A stretch of 64,000 nt of DNA from Marisa cornuarietis. Taxonomy: Eukaryota > Mollusca > Gastropoda > Architaenioglossa > Ampullariidae. Under the pieces are notes generated by a model. It had not been told where the DNA came from. It saw only the letters and a program-made list of their open reading frames with translations, and did not search any database. This document shows positions 28,402-40,588 of this stretch, one piece after another (position 1 is the stretch's first letter; every line of letters begins with the position of its first letter). The DNA lies in assembly GCA_004794655.1 (NCBI GenBank), contig SMMW01000046.1, positions 9,969,501 to 10,033,500 of the forward strand. The letters are read 5' to 3'. Position numbers and translations under genes: made by a program.

Positions 28402-28650
28402 CATTTCTGTGTGTGACTGAAAATACAGGTATATAAATGTGTTATACTTTATCCTATGAATTATTAATACAATAGTGTTTCTTATATACAGTTTTTTAGA
28501 TGATGAAGATATGTTTCTGGGCTTTTTCAATTTGAATGTGGGACACATAAAATGAAATCTTAAGATCAATCTTAATATAAAGGAAATGCTTTTGTGTATG
28601 TATGTCTGCTCAGCCATACACTAATCTGAATAAACACCCTCAACATGCAT
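28402..28650 (+). promoter_or_regulatory. 3' UTR and polyadenylation signal of the DMAC1-like gene
   Basis: An AT-rich stretch follows the stop codon. A canonical AATAAA lies at 28629-28634, about 230 bases downstream of the stop, a usual distance for a short animal 3' UTR. Confidence 0.5.
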
Positions 28651-29667
28651 TTATGCTTGCATATCTGAAGTAGAGGTTAAAGTTGTTTGTGCTTTTAGAA
28701 ATAGTGTTCCTTCTGTTGTGAGGCATACTTTGCCTCTGCCTTAACGGTTTGTAGTCTCTGGCTCTACAAACTGAGGCAAGGCAATTGGCATCTTGCTAAA
28801 ATATGGTTTAAAAGTTGCAAATTTTCTCCCTCGACTTTGCTTCTACCATGTTGATGCGTAATGCCTCACCCCAAGAGGTGCGTCTACCTGTGCAAGGGAG
28901 ACAACCACTAGACGAGAAACAATGCGTAATGCAAGTAACTAACAGTTGTCATCGTGTCCTTTGTTTTTTATCTGGAAACCTACTACCTTTTTGTGTAAGG
29001 GTAATACAAAATGGCTTTATAATTTTTACAAAATATATTAATCACTTTTTTAGGTGAGACTTTTTCTTTCTTCAACCATCCTACATTGCTGTTCATATAC
29101 ATATACACCTCTTAAGCCTGATCCATGCACAAGCACATGCGCAAGCTCATGCACACACATATATATATATAATCACAATTGCCAGATCAAAGGTGAATTG
29201 CAAAAGAAGCACCAACAGATTTAATCTATCACCATAACACAAAACTATGTATATATAAATTATGCGATTTATAGAAATATAGTTATCAAAGCACTTAAGA
29301 ACACATATATTCACAACAGTTTCAATTTCACATAAAAACTATAAAAAAGATGAAAATAAATATCAAAATTTACAAATGGACAATTCTAAGACCTCAAAAC
29401 AAATACCCTATGCTACAACCCTCAACCACAATATTTACAGCTTTACGATAGAAAAATGATAAATATTATTTTTAGAGCACAGAATTATGCTGAAATAGGA
29501 AAAATACACTAGGAGCTTATCACAAAAGCTAGGTCAATGTGTAGTACATAAGGGAACAGAAAGATCCACAATAATGAGGATGAAGTACAATGAAAAGAGT
29601 GAAGCTTGGAAAATGATGCATAAAGGCATTGACTTATCTTACTGACCTAAACCTGGATTTTTGTTAT
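28651..29667. other. No gene recognised
   Basis: AT-rich, with a short AC/AT run at 29,150-29,170. The hairpin at 28.73 kb is listed separately. Confidence 0.6.
28730..28784 (+). other. Predicted hairpin, 11-bp plus 7-bp stems
   Basis: TTGCCTCTGCCT pairs with AGGCAAGGCAA (one bulged C). After a small internal loop, TTTGTAG pairs with CTACAAA around a 9-base loop. It lies just after the DMAC1-like 3' UTR. It is too short for a typical animal pre-miRNA. Confidence 0.4.
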
Positions 29668-30328
29668 CGCTTGGTCTCCTGGTCAATTGCAGTCACATGT
29701 TATCTAAGTCTACCCTCACAGGCAATGCCACTGGGACACTCTCGGTCAGAATAAGTTGCATAACACCCTTTCTTGTCGTATTGACTGCCCATCGCTATGC
29801 CGTTCTGTGAGGCGGGAGGTGGTAGTATGTAGCAGAATTAGGTTGGAACACAATTATTCCCTGCATTCCCACCTTTTATGAGGTAAACCCCCACAAGTTT
29901 GTACCTGGTGTCAGGGACTTCACTGTTGCATGTTTTAATTACTTGTCCTGGCATTCATAATATCCATCAGCAATTTTTTACAGCTGGTTCTTTGCTTTTC
30001 TTGTTCACTCCATCTCCATTTTTCATTTTTAAAAATGATAGTGCTTAAGGTTTTGGGGGGGTTTTTTAAGTTGTTTTAGGCTTTAGTTTAAGGTTCTAGT
30101 TTAATGTCCTTTTAGGCTGCAACACTCTTTTAAACATATTGCGTATCCCTTTATATTATCCCTTTTCTTTTTGTTGGTTTATATTGTTAGTGGTGGTGTT
30201 ATTGCATCACAAGGGAGTCTTGTTTTTTTACCCATTGAATGTCGTGTAACCTTTCCTCGTCGTGATATAGAGCCTAAGTTGCTGCCACAGCGTAAAACAC
30301 AACCAACCAACCAACTAACCAACCAACC
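29668..30328 (+). mobile_element. 5'-truncated copy of the same I-like LINE
   Basis: Starting within the RNase H C-terminal region, this block aligns by eye with 33,870-34,810 of the longer copy: shared GCCACTGGGACACTCT, GCGGGAGG, TTACTTGTCCTGG and the closing GTGATATAG...GTTGCTGCCAC. The tail here is (AACC)n. It ends only 45 bases before the longer copy starts, so the two lie head to tail. The breakpoint at the left is approximate. Confidence 0.8.
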
Positions 30329-31107
30329 TCAATAGTCCGCCAACCCTTCGCCACTTGTAGGCACTTCAAAGTCGCCCCCAAGGGCCCGGCTTCTCTTGCC
30401 AGGAGTAACCAAGCTGGTCCACCCCTTTCTCTTATGATTTTCTTGTTTCTCCCTCACTGGCCCTTTCACCTATACTCTTTTTCTACTCATCACCATGTGA
30501 CACTACTGTTTGTCTTTTCTATCTTCTGTCTACACCAGTCTTTCCCTGCCCTCTTTTTCCATCATGCCTTTCTTTTAATATAGCTCTTTTCTCTGTGGCC
30601 TCCTTAAGGCCCCCTGCGTTTGCCGCGCAGGGCGAGCCGTGTCGGAGGAGGATGGGGTCCTGGAGGTTGAGGTCCTTGATTGGCTGCGGCCCATCATACC
30701 AACACACCTCTTTGGCCCAGACTTCTCCTAGACGGGAGGTTGGTGTGGCCCACACCAATCAATCGGCTGGTCGTGCAGCGCCCTAGCTTTGCTAGATGGC
30801 TGCGGCTGGGGTCAATCTGGTCTTCGCACTCTGTAGGCCAGAGTATATTCCTTCTTTATCCCTGGTGCGACCCTGTTGGAAATGCCCTAAGTGGTACCGT
30901 TCGGTCGCATCCCCTTGTTAGACTCCGTGGTGGGTGGGGAGCAGAAGGAACGAATCATATAGCTTTCATTATGGCAACAACTAAAAAAGCTCTAGGGAAA
31001 CGTCTGCATGAGAGAGAATCTTCTGATAGTGAGATTGAGGTGAGAGAAAGTGTGAGGAAGAGTGTTGAAGGGGCCTGGCCCCGTTTTCTTGTCGTGGTAG
31101 GTACAGA

Positions 31108-31205
31108 CAGTGGCGTAGGAACCGCGGGGGCAGCCGCCCCCCTCAATGAAAATATGTTTGCCCCCCACCACCCGCAATATTTGAGACGTAATCCCTCACA
31201 AAGAG
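31108..31205 (+). mobile_element. Fragment beginning with a hAT-like terminus
   Basis: Inside the LINE ORF1 remnant the sequence switches to CAGTGGCGTAGGAACC followed by a G-rich/C-rich inverted stretch. CAGTGGCGTAG resembles the terminal repeat of many hAT-type elements. No matching opposite terminus is visible, so this is a broken insertion or a chimeric junction. The right border is a guess. Confidence 0.35.
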
Positions 31206-34156
31206 CAAAATAAGTCAAGGGTGATAACTGTAATCATAACTGCTGCTGTGGGAGAGGGACCTGGTAAATGTCTCCCTGGCTTTGGTTGAGTGACCGACCT
31301 GCCAGGGAGGTGCTCATGACGGCGGTCTGTCACCTTTTCCCACCCTATAACGATTTTTAACACCATTCTAACTGAAGTTGCTTCGGCACCCATTCCAAAG
31401 AAAGGGACACGGAAACACCATCTACGTGTCCCTTGGTTTACTGAAGAGTGCAGGGTGGTCCAGCATGATCGGAAGAAGGCCCAGCGCCTTCTCTTCCGCC
31501 ACCCCACTCTAGAAAATGTGCTAAATTGTAAACGCAGCAGAGCACGAGCTTGTTTTATTTTTAAACAAAGTAGAAAACTTGCGTGTCAGAGGTTTGTGTC
31601 ATCATTATCCTCCCGCACCACCTCCCTGTGGGCGGCCGTGAGGAAAATAAAGGGAAGGTTTCATGCTGGTTCAATAGGCCACCTGCAGGTTGGATACTTT
31701 GTCATCACAGAGGCACGAGATGTTGCTAATACCTTGGCATCCACCATTGCTCAAAACTCCTCTTCTTCTCACTATTCTCCGAATTTCAGCGCCTGAAGTC
31801 TGTTCAGGAATTCTCTTGCTGTAACTTTTCTTCTGATAACTCTGAACAATACAACGAACCCTTCTCTCTTAATGAACTGCAGCGGGCCCTTCAGAAGTGC
31901 AAGGACTCGATCCGCACCTGGCCCAGACAACATTTCTTATTAGCTGCTGACCCATCTCCCACAGGTCTCTCTCGTTCTCCTTCTAAACATCTTAAACTTT
32001 AGCTGGGTGTCCGGCTGTTTCCCTCCCTCATGGAAAGAGGCAGTCGTGGTGCCCATCCCAAAACCTGGCAAAGATCCTTCTGATCCCAACTCTTACCGTC
32101 CTATCGCTCTCACTAGTCGTCTGTGCAAAACTTTAGAACGCATGGTGAATGCCCGGCTCACTTGGCATCTCGAATCTCAGGGTCTCCTCTCCAACCTGCA
32201 GTGTGGCTTTAGACAATACCGCAGCACCCTGGACCATCTGGTCCGTTTTGAAACTTTTGTTAGAGATGCTTTTGTTAGTAAAGAGAATGTGTTAGGAGTT
32301 TTCTTTGACTTGGAGAAAGCGTACGACACTACCTGGAAGCAAGGTATTCTGTTGGACCTTCACGCCCTTGGCTTCCAGGGTCGTATGCCTCTCTTCATCA
32401 AGAACTTCCTTTCTCAACGTCTCTTTCGAGTTCGTATAGGATGTATCCTGTCTGCTCCTCAGGAACAGGAAATGGGCGTCCCACAGGGCAGCATTCTATC
32501 ACCTACTCTTTTCAACATTAAAATAAGAGTCCATCCTAAAATCTGTCTGTACAGGTTTGGCGGCCTCGTTATGTATAGACGACTTTGCTCTCTGCATCCG
32601 AGGCCGATCCCTACCGTGTTTTGAACGCCGGCTTCAGCTGTGCGTAAACGCTGTGCAAAAGTGGGCGACAGAAAATGGCTTCTAATTTTCTCCTACGAAG
32701 TCGGTATGCATCCACGTTTGTAAACTACGAGGCATGTTTCCAAACCCATCTATTACTGTTAACGGCACTGTACTCAGTGGTCCAGGAAGTTAAATTTCTT
32801 GGGGTCATCTTTGACCGAAAACTATCCTTTCTTTCTCACATTAAATCTTTACGCCTACCCTGTCAGAAAGACTTGGACGTTCTTAGAGTAGTTGGCCATG
32901 TCAGCTGTGGAGCGGACCGCACGGTCCTGCTTCGCCTGTACCGTACCCTGGTCCGCTCCAAGCTAGACTATGGATCCATCATCTATGGCTCTGCTCGAGA
33001 GTTCTATCTCAAAATTCTTGATCCTACTCACCATCAAGGGCTCTGCATCAGTTTGGGTGCCTTCCGCACCACTCCTGTACAAAGTTTGTACGCAGAAGCT
33101 GTTGAGCCTCCACTTTCTCTCCGTCGTCTGAAACTCATGCTGTCTTAGGTCTGTCGTCTGAAAGCTCATCCTGGAAACCCTGCTTACCGTGCTGTTTTTG
33201 GACCTCAGCGTGCTGCCCTGGATGCCATTCGTACCAAGGAGCAAAAACCAGTATCACTCCGTGTTGCACCTCATTTACATGCAGCCGGAGTAGATATTCA
33301 GCAGGTAGAGACTCTCCCTCTATTGTCAGCTCCTCCTTGGACTCTTCCTGTTCCAGAGATCCGTCTCGATCTTTCAGCTTGCAAAAAAGGTGACACTTGT
33401 GACCTCATCTTTCTCCAGCGCTTTCAAGAACGTCTTTTTGACTATCCTGGATTCTGTTCTGTCTTTACAGATGGCTCCAAAGTCCCAAACGGTGGCCCCG
33501 GCCCTGTAGCTGCGGCAGCTTTTCCGTCCTGCCAGCCACAACAGGCCTTTTTCTGCCGACTTGCGGATGGCTGCTCTATTTTCTCTGCGGAACTTCACGC
33601 CATCTTGCTAGCCTTGCAGCATGTTCACCGCTCTCCGGAGCAAAACTTTCTGATCATCTCAGACTCGCTATCTGCTCTCCAAGCCCTTCTCTCCCAACGT
33701 TCTGACCACCCCCTCGTGGTTCAGATTCATACGATCCATGCAGCTCTACTCCAACGGAAAAAAGACATTGTTTTAATTTGGGCTCCTGGCCATGCATGCT
33801 GTTATCCCATGCAATGTTCCAGCGGACCAGGCCGCCAAGGCTGCATGTCAGTCTCCTGGTAAACTACACTCGATAGTATCAGCAGACTGTAAATCTATCC
33901 TCTCAGTCTATGTTCAGTCCTTGTGGCAACGCCACTGGGACACTCTGGGCCAAAATAAGTTACATGCCACCCTCTTTCAGACCGCTTGCCTTCATGCCGT
34001 CCTGTGCGGCGGGAGGAGGTATATAGTTCTTTCGAGACTAAGACTAGGACATACTTATGCCACGCAGTCGGACCTTTTACGAGGTGAACCACCGCCAGTT
34101 TGTCCTTAGTGTCAAGGGATTTTTAATGTTGTACATGCTTTAGTTACTTGTCCTGG

Positions 34157-34424
34157 GGCCAGTTGCACAACACATTTCTAATTTTAAGCACTTTTAGGCC
34201 TTAAATCTTTTTAGATAATCAGTTTTAAGTGCACACCACAAATTTAGAATTGTTAAAACTAGAACTGCTTTAAGTAAGATAAAGTTGTTTAAGTCTGACT
34301 TTCCGTCCTATCAGTAAAATTTTGTGTATATTCTTGTGCAATGCATCTAAATGGAAGAAAAGAGATTTTGCTTCTTTAGAACAGTTTTAAGGCTTAGAAA
34401 CATATATATGTTGTGCAACTGGCC
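34157..34424. mobile_element. 268-bp MITE with 16-bp perfect terminal inverted repeats
   Basis: The element begins GGCCAGTTGCACAACA and ends with its exact reverse complement, then keeps partial inverted similarity inward. It is flanked by CCTGG on both sides (34152-34156 and 34425-34429). It interrupts the 3' UTR of the I-like LINE; the neighbouring LINE copy carries the uninterrupted site with one CCTGG at 29947-29951. There is no coding capacity, so movement must have used an outside transposase. The ends could be set one base wider, giving a 3-bp duplication (CTG). I do not assign a superfamily. Confidence 0.88.
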
Positions 34425-34831
34425 CCTGGACTTTAGAATATCCGCGAGCAGTTTTTTTTTTTCTTTTCTTTTTTTTCTTTTTTTTTTACTGCAGGCTCGA
34501 TCCTTTGTTTTCTTTGTTTAGGTCCGTCCCATCGGCAGCTATTTTTACTTTTTAAGGCGTAATATATGGGCTTTATCATAAAATTTAAGCTTTTTATGCC
34601 ATGATAGTTTTTGCTTTTTGGTTTGTTGGTGGCCTTTTGGGGGCCAAAACACTCCTTTTACATGTTCCCAACTCTCAAATGTGTTTTATATGGGTTTTTA
34701 TTTTTTACGATGTTATATCACTTGGGGGTTTTTGTCCCTAAAGATTTTAAAGTAGGATTACTTTTCTCGACGTGATATAGCCCTAGTTGCTGCCACGGCG
34801 TTAAAAACAAACAAACAAACACTTCAAAGTC

Positions 34832-35356
34832 AACATCGGAACAACATACAGGTATTCACGCGGAAAACTCATTTTTGACATAAAAACGTGAAAGGCTTTA
34901 AAAAATGTGAAGATGTTATAGAATATGTCAAAAACTATAGCTCTGATTTGAAGTGACTCGTATTCTCTCTCTCTCACACACACACACACATACACACAGA
35001 GCATGAAGATGTACGTGCGTTAGCCAAGGACAAGAAAAGAAAGCACATCAAAAGTGGCCAAATTATCGCATAGACGATTAATTCGTCGACTATATTATAA
35101 TATATGTGACTTGGTTGTAGTCGAATCGACCGGTTCCTTTTAAATAAAAATATTAGAGTTATAACTGATCAAAAACTAGTGTTAGATCAGTAGTTGTTAC
35201 TCATTTGTCCGTAGGCAAAACTAAATGCATCAAATGTCATTCCGCGGTACTCCAGTACGTCTGGATTATGATCCAGAGCAACGCCAGGAAACTGGAAACA
35301 TTGACAACGCATGTATTATTGCTTTAGAGTAATGTCCCTTGTCCACATTTGCGCGA
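34832..35356 (+). promoter_or_regulatory. Likely ZRANB3 promoter and 5' UTR region
   Basis: Only about 525 bases separate the LINE target-site duplication from the ZRANB3 ATG. No intron acceptor is evident before the ATG, so transcription probably starts here. CT/CA repeats at 34,967-34,999 lie inside. No TATA box was identified. Confidence 0.4.
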
Positions 35357-38300
35357 ATGGCGGGAGACGGAGACATTTCCATTTCGTCGAACATTTACAA
35401 TAAAACTAAAGAAGACATACTCGCTAAACTCCCACAGAAACTAGTTTCGTATTTATTGCCTTTCCAGAAGGATGGCGTGGTGTTTGCGATTGAAAGAAAT
35501 GGAAGGTACGAGAAGATGGCTATGTTTCTAAAAGTCCTCGTCCCAAACATTAGCGACGCTTATTTCTGTGCACAAAATTTTTCAGCATAAACCGTACAGT
35601 ACATGTAGTAAAGTTCTCTATCATCAACAGTTATTTAGCAAAGACTATTTCAGGCAAAAACATCTTTGCAGTCGGTGGACGATTGCACTCGAAATACCTT
35701 TTTTTTTTTTTTTTTTGCCAGCATCATGGTCTTATCCCAAAGATGATAAAACAGGTTCATCGCTTTCATCGTCCTTGCGGCTCGCTTAGTCATAGAATTC
35801 AAAGTTAAATACAAGTAGGTACATACGCAAAGCACAATACAAAGTACAGCCCACATGGGGATATGGAGAAAATAACCTACCAAAAAGACCAGAACTTACT
35901 TGATAAACAAACTCATCATTGATCAGGATACGCAATTTACATTAGAAATGCCCTGATAAAATCCTCCCGTGATATAAAGTATTGTGTGGGATGTAATCTG
36001 CCAAAGTTAAAATCAGCGAAAGTGTTTCCAAATCATGGATGTCTTTCCACAAGCATGAAATTATAAAAGTAAAGACAAAAGAGCAGCATACAGAATCTGC
36101 TGCTGCTGTTTTTGCTACCTTACAAGTGTTTGGAAATGCTATCTTAAAATTGCATGGTATTTTATATGACATCTTTTAAAGAGTTCTTTGAAACCTTTAT
36201 TCATCAGTACCTTTTGTTGCAGATGTTTAATTGCTGATGAAGTAAGTATTCTCTCTCACTTTGTTTTCATATTGAAATACATGTATTGTGATAATAATAG
36301 TGGATTAAGGGCTTTCATCAACACAACTGCAAATTTTTTCTTTATTTATTTCTTTCTTTCTTAACTTCGAGTTAAACGCACTGCAGTTTAGATTATGATG
36401 GTCCAAGTGAAAGAAAATTATTTAAAATCTTCAAGCATAATGAATAGTATTTTTCTACTGTAATGTATAAGCAAGTTACATCTAGTGTTATCTACTTGTA
36501 TTTGTTATAATAAAATATAAAATAAATTAAAAAATAATGTTTAATGGTAACATTTAAGCTATAAATAGTGATTGATACTACAATAGTAAAATAATTTCAA
36601 CTTGCTGGACCTGTGCTATTTATCGCTTAATTGTGATATAATAGTTGTGTAGACTTGGCCATGACCTAGGTTGCATGATGACTGTAGTCACAATTTCTGT
36701 CAATGTGTTAAGAAGATAACATCATTAAAAATCATTAATTAATGTGCAGATGGGATTAGGAAAAACACTGCAAGCAATAGCTGTTGCGTCCTACTACAAA
36801 GAAGCATGGCCACTGCTCATCATTGTTCCGTCATCTCTACGTTATGTCTGGATAGAGGAACTTGAAAAATGGCTGCCAGATATACAGCCACAAAAGATTC
36901 ACTTGATTCAGGGTGGCTTTGACACAGGGTATATTGTTATTTTACAGAAATATCAGTGGGCATAAACTAGTGCATTTTCACCTATACTGTTTGATTGCCT
37001 CACTTCAAGACTGTCAATCCTGAACATGAATAGCATTTCAGATTCATCTCAAGCATTGTATTGTATCTGTAATTTCCATTTACGCTTACATTTACACTTG
37101 TATCATTGCTATAATTTTGAGCCTATTTTAAAATTATGATAAATTTCAGGTTCTGTTTCATTCATTCATTCATTCATTTGGTTATAGTTTGTTTTAAACT
37201 TTTAATTTTTTTTCTTCTTTTGGCAAGAAAATGATGCAACAATTCCACTTTATTCTGTGTTCATGAAGGGGTATACATGATGCCAAAGTGACATTGGTAA
37301 CATATGGGTTACTAAGCAGCAAGTCAAGCACCTCTGTGAAAGAAGCTTTAGCAGCACAGAAGTTTCAAACTGTTATTTGTGATGAGTGCCATTACTTCAA
37401 GAACTTGCACACACAATGCTGGAAAGCTGTCGAGCCTTTAGCCACCTCTGCCATGCACTGCATCCTGTTGTCGGGTACCCCTGCACTTGCAAGACCTGCT
37501 GAGGTCAGAACTACCTCAGTTTTTCCTTGGTGATGTTGGCTTGAAGATGTGTAGTAAATTGATGCCATATGAGAGCATATTTGCTTACAGAAGATAACTT
37601 TTTCTTTTTCTTTTGTCCAGCATTTTTTTTAATTAGAGCTGAATGCAAATTATAGCGGATAAAGATTAAAACCATTTTTTTAGACTAAACTGTAGATGCA
37701 AGAAACATCTGAAATTTTATAGCTAGAGCTTTAGAAGGAATAACAGTAAACCTTAATTTGTGTAGCAGCAAAGATGCTCTCAATGCTGTGACTCACTGAC
37801 AGAAACTATGTCACTTTTATTGATTACAAATGGGCCATCGACTCGGTGAATAAGGAAAAGCTATGGTTGGTGTTATGTAAGTAAAAGCAATGGAAGATAC
37901 CCTGCAGAACTATAGACTTAGGACTGTGTGGGGAAAAGTTGGGGTAGGAGATGCTAGGGCTTTCATCTTGTTGCTCAAACAAAGATTGAAAGAAAGCTTT
38001 GTGCAAAAATTGAAAGACAAAGTACAGTCAAGTGATGGTTACTTAGCTTACAGCCAGTTTAAAAAGAAGTTCCAACCACAAAGGCCCCTTTTATAGTAAT
38101 ATCTGTATAAAAAAAAAAGTTCAGAAATACTCCAATATGATTTAGACTAGGAATTAGCAAAATAAATATCAATAACAGATATTCAAACACCTTTAACAAA
38201 AACAGCCCTTTTTGCCAAGACATTGGAAGATGAACATTCTCTATTACAGTGTCAAAACCTATGTTGATATCAGGGCCAAAGTATCTTGCACTCTTGATAA

Positions 38301-40557
38301 ATAGCGGGTTCCAACAGATGACGCTCGCTGTATTGCTTTCTTTTGCGGAAATGAATGCCATAAGAAATGCTGCAATGTATATTTTTATACATTAAGGATG
38401 CTCAGTTGATTGATAACTAATAACAGGAATATTGGAAATATTCTATAAATAATGTGACCTCATGTGGTTATACTCACAGGCTTGATCTCTCAAATGTTAA
38501 GCAAACTGGGGCTGATGGCCTAATACTGGTGTGTGTGTGTGTGTTAGTAAAGTCCATGGTCATAGTTTGCATGGCTTCAAATGTTGTGGTGACTTAGACC
38601 AGACCTGATGGTCAGCTCATGCACAGTGTGTGTGCACACGTGTGTGTGAGAGGGGGATGACTGTAAGCTGTGGTAGAAATGATACGAATGTGTACGCCCA
38701 TTTCATGTTTTATGCCTGTTTATGTTTTTTTATCAATGATGGTGAAACTATATTTTACCCTACTTTGAACGGGTCATTGACCCATCAAATAAACAGCTCA
38801 GTTCACTGCAATCATCCTGTTTTAAACTCATCCATCCATCACTCCATCTTTTAAAAAATCTTAAAATAGTCTGGTTTGACTGCAGCTCTTCACACAAATC
38901 AGTGTGCTCTTACCAAACAAATTTGGCAGCTGGTGGTCGTTCACTAAGCAGTACTGTGCAGGTCACTGGGAGTACTTTGGAAAGAAGCGCCAATGGAGAG
39001 CGGAGTAAGTGGTGCTTTATTATTCCTTTGATGACAAAAGAATGTTTTTCATGTGCATGCATCTTTCAACAGAATACTTTTTCACCTCTGAAAAAAAACT
39101 AGCAAGAGATTTTTAAATGGAATTTTTGTTTTCAGAAAATGCTGTTTTATCCATTTCTAGGTACTCCACTAAAGATGAGCATCATATATTAAATTGTTCT
39201 GCAAAAAGTACAGCTGGCATGCAAGTGAATTATTAGAGTGGTGCTGATATATCAAATGTAGCTTTCTGTTCATCGAGCTTTGAAGAATGTCCAACAACCT
39301 GATAAAATCTGCCCACCTTATCCCACTGTCCAGATCTGAGCCATGTTGGGAGTTAATAGTGTACATAGTAACTTGTCATCAAGTTTTATGGTTCATTTTG
39401 TACAATTCTCCAAGTGCTAAGGGAAATAACACTTTGAAAGCTAGGATTTGAGTCCTCTTAAGCCTTATGCCCTTATGCTATCTCTCAAAGAGGAACATTT
39501 TTTCAGTGGAGCCAGCAACCTTGAAGAACTTCAGAGCCGTCTCCAAACAGTGATGATCCGAAGAGAAAAAAAAGATGTTCTAACCCAGCTTCCTGAAAAA
39601 CAACGTCAGAAAGTACTTTTTCACCTGAAGGACTCCCAGACTAAGAAGGTAAGACCATGTGCTCAGATTCTTATGACTAAAAGAAATTGATTGCTTATTG
39701 GCTCAGTTGATCTAGAGACCACTTCTATTGACTAATTCTTTTTGTACACTCAAAAAGGCCATCATGCTTTTTTTAAATGAAAAAGACTTTGTTTTCAGGA
39801 GATATTGGCACTTTTCTCAGAACTCAAACCATTACTGAAAAAGAGCAAGTCATCTTTGGCTGTAAATCTGTTGGGAACCAGGGGAAACACAGCTGATGGT
39901 GACCTTGCAAGCATGACAAATACTGATGGAGAATACAAAGGCACAGTGATTCTGGGCCACATCCAGCAGTTATACAAACTTACAGGGGAGGCTAAGGTGA
40001 GGAGAAAACCCAAACTGCATTAGCTGATGGAGGAAAACGACTAAAATCCAAATGCTTGCAACTGGATACTTAACTGGTTCTCTTCTGTGTGGATACCAAA
40101 CATACAGTTTTTATAAAAGACTTATATAAAACTATTAACCAGGAGAACATCTGTAGTAACAGTGGCAGGAATATTAAGGTGAGATTATATAGTGGAAGCT
40201 TTTGACTAAACAATATTCTTTAGGCTAAAGAATGCAGAGAAGCCACAGGATCTTCAAAACTCAGAAAAATAAGAAATTGCTGTTGAAAGTTGATGTTTCT
40301 CAGTTAATTTGTTTTGTATTTCCTTTTTTTTTTAAAAGATAGGTCCAGTCCGAGAATACATCCAAATGCTGTGTGAAAATGCCCGTCTTAAGTTCCTGAT
40401 CTTTTGTTACCATCACTGCATGATGGATGGTGTGCAGGAGGTCCTATGGGATAAGAAAGTTAAGTTTATTCGCATAGATGGCAGCACAAAGCCTTCAGAT
40501 CGCCAGGTGAGCAATCTAATGGTGGATTTTTCTGAATCACACTGTTATATACCAATG

Positions 40558-40588
<31 letters not shown>

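Larger units (their letters stand above)
30374..34819 (+). mobile_element. I-like LINE with RNase H, internally deleted and decayed, with 12-bp TSD
   Basis: Both ends are flanked by CACTTCAAAGTC (30362-30373 and 34820-34831), a target-site duplication. A GC-richer 5' UTR leads to an ATG at 30971 opening a gag-like ORF1 (MATTKKALGKRL, then WPRFLV). ORF1 breaks off near 31,105. Sequence resumes near 31,350 in the linker between endonuclease and reverse transcriptase, so most of ORF1 and the endonuclease are missing. RT motifs follow: LEKAYD near 32,310, VPQGSILSP near 32,480, and IDDFAL near 32,580 in another frame. RNase H has FTDGSK near 33,470, SAELHAI and ISDSLSAL. A CxxC-type knuckle lies near 34,100. 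The 3' end is a GATATAGCCCTAGTTGCTGC motif with an (ACAA)n tail. Several frameshifts mean the copy is dead. Confidence 0.9.

Noticed and set aside
30680..31213. A 177-codon frame across the LINE 5' UTR
   Set aside because: It starts in the LINE 5' UTR, only partly overlaps ORF1 and runs into the hAT-like fragment.
38902..39102. A frame reading QVTGSTL, like a human ZRANB3 peptide from after the HRIGQ motif, apparently out of order
   Set aside because: The true exon here uses another frame (FGSWWSFTKQYCAGHWEYFG), splices in phase on both sides and matches the expected position. The in-order counterpart is in exon 11, so the match is chance.
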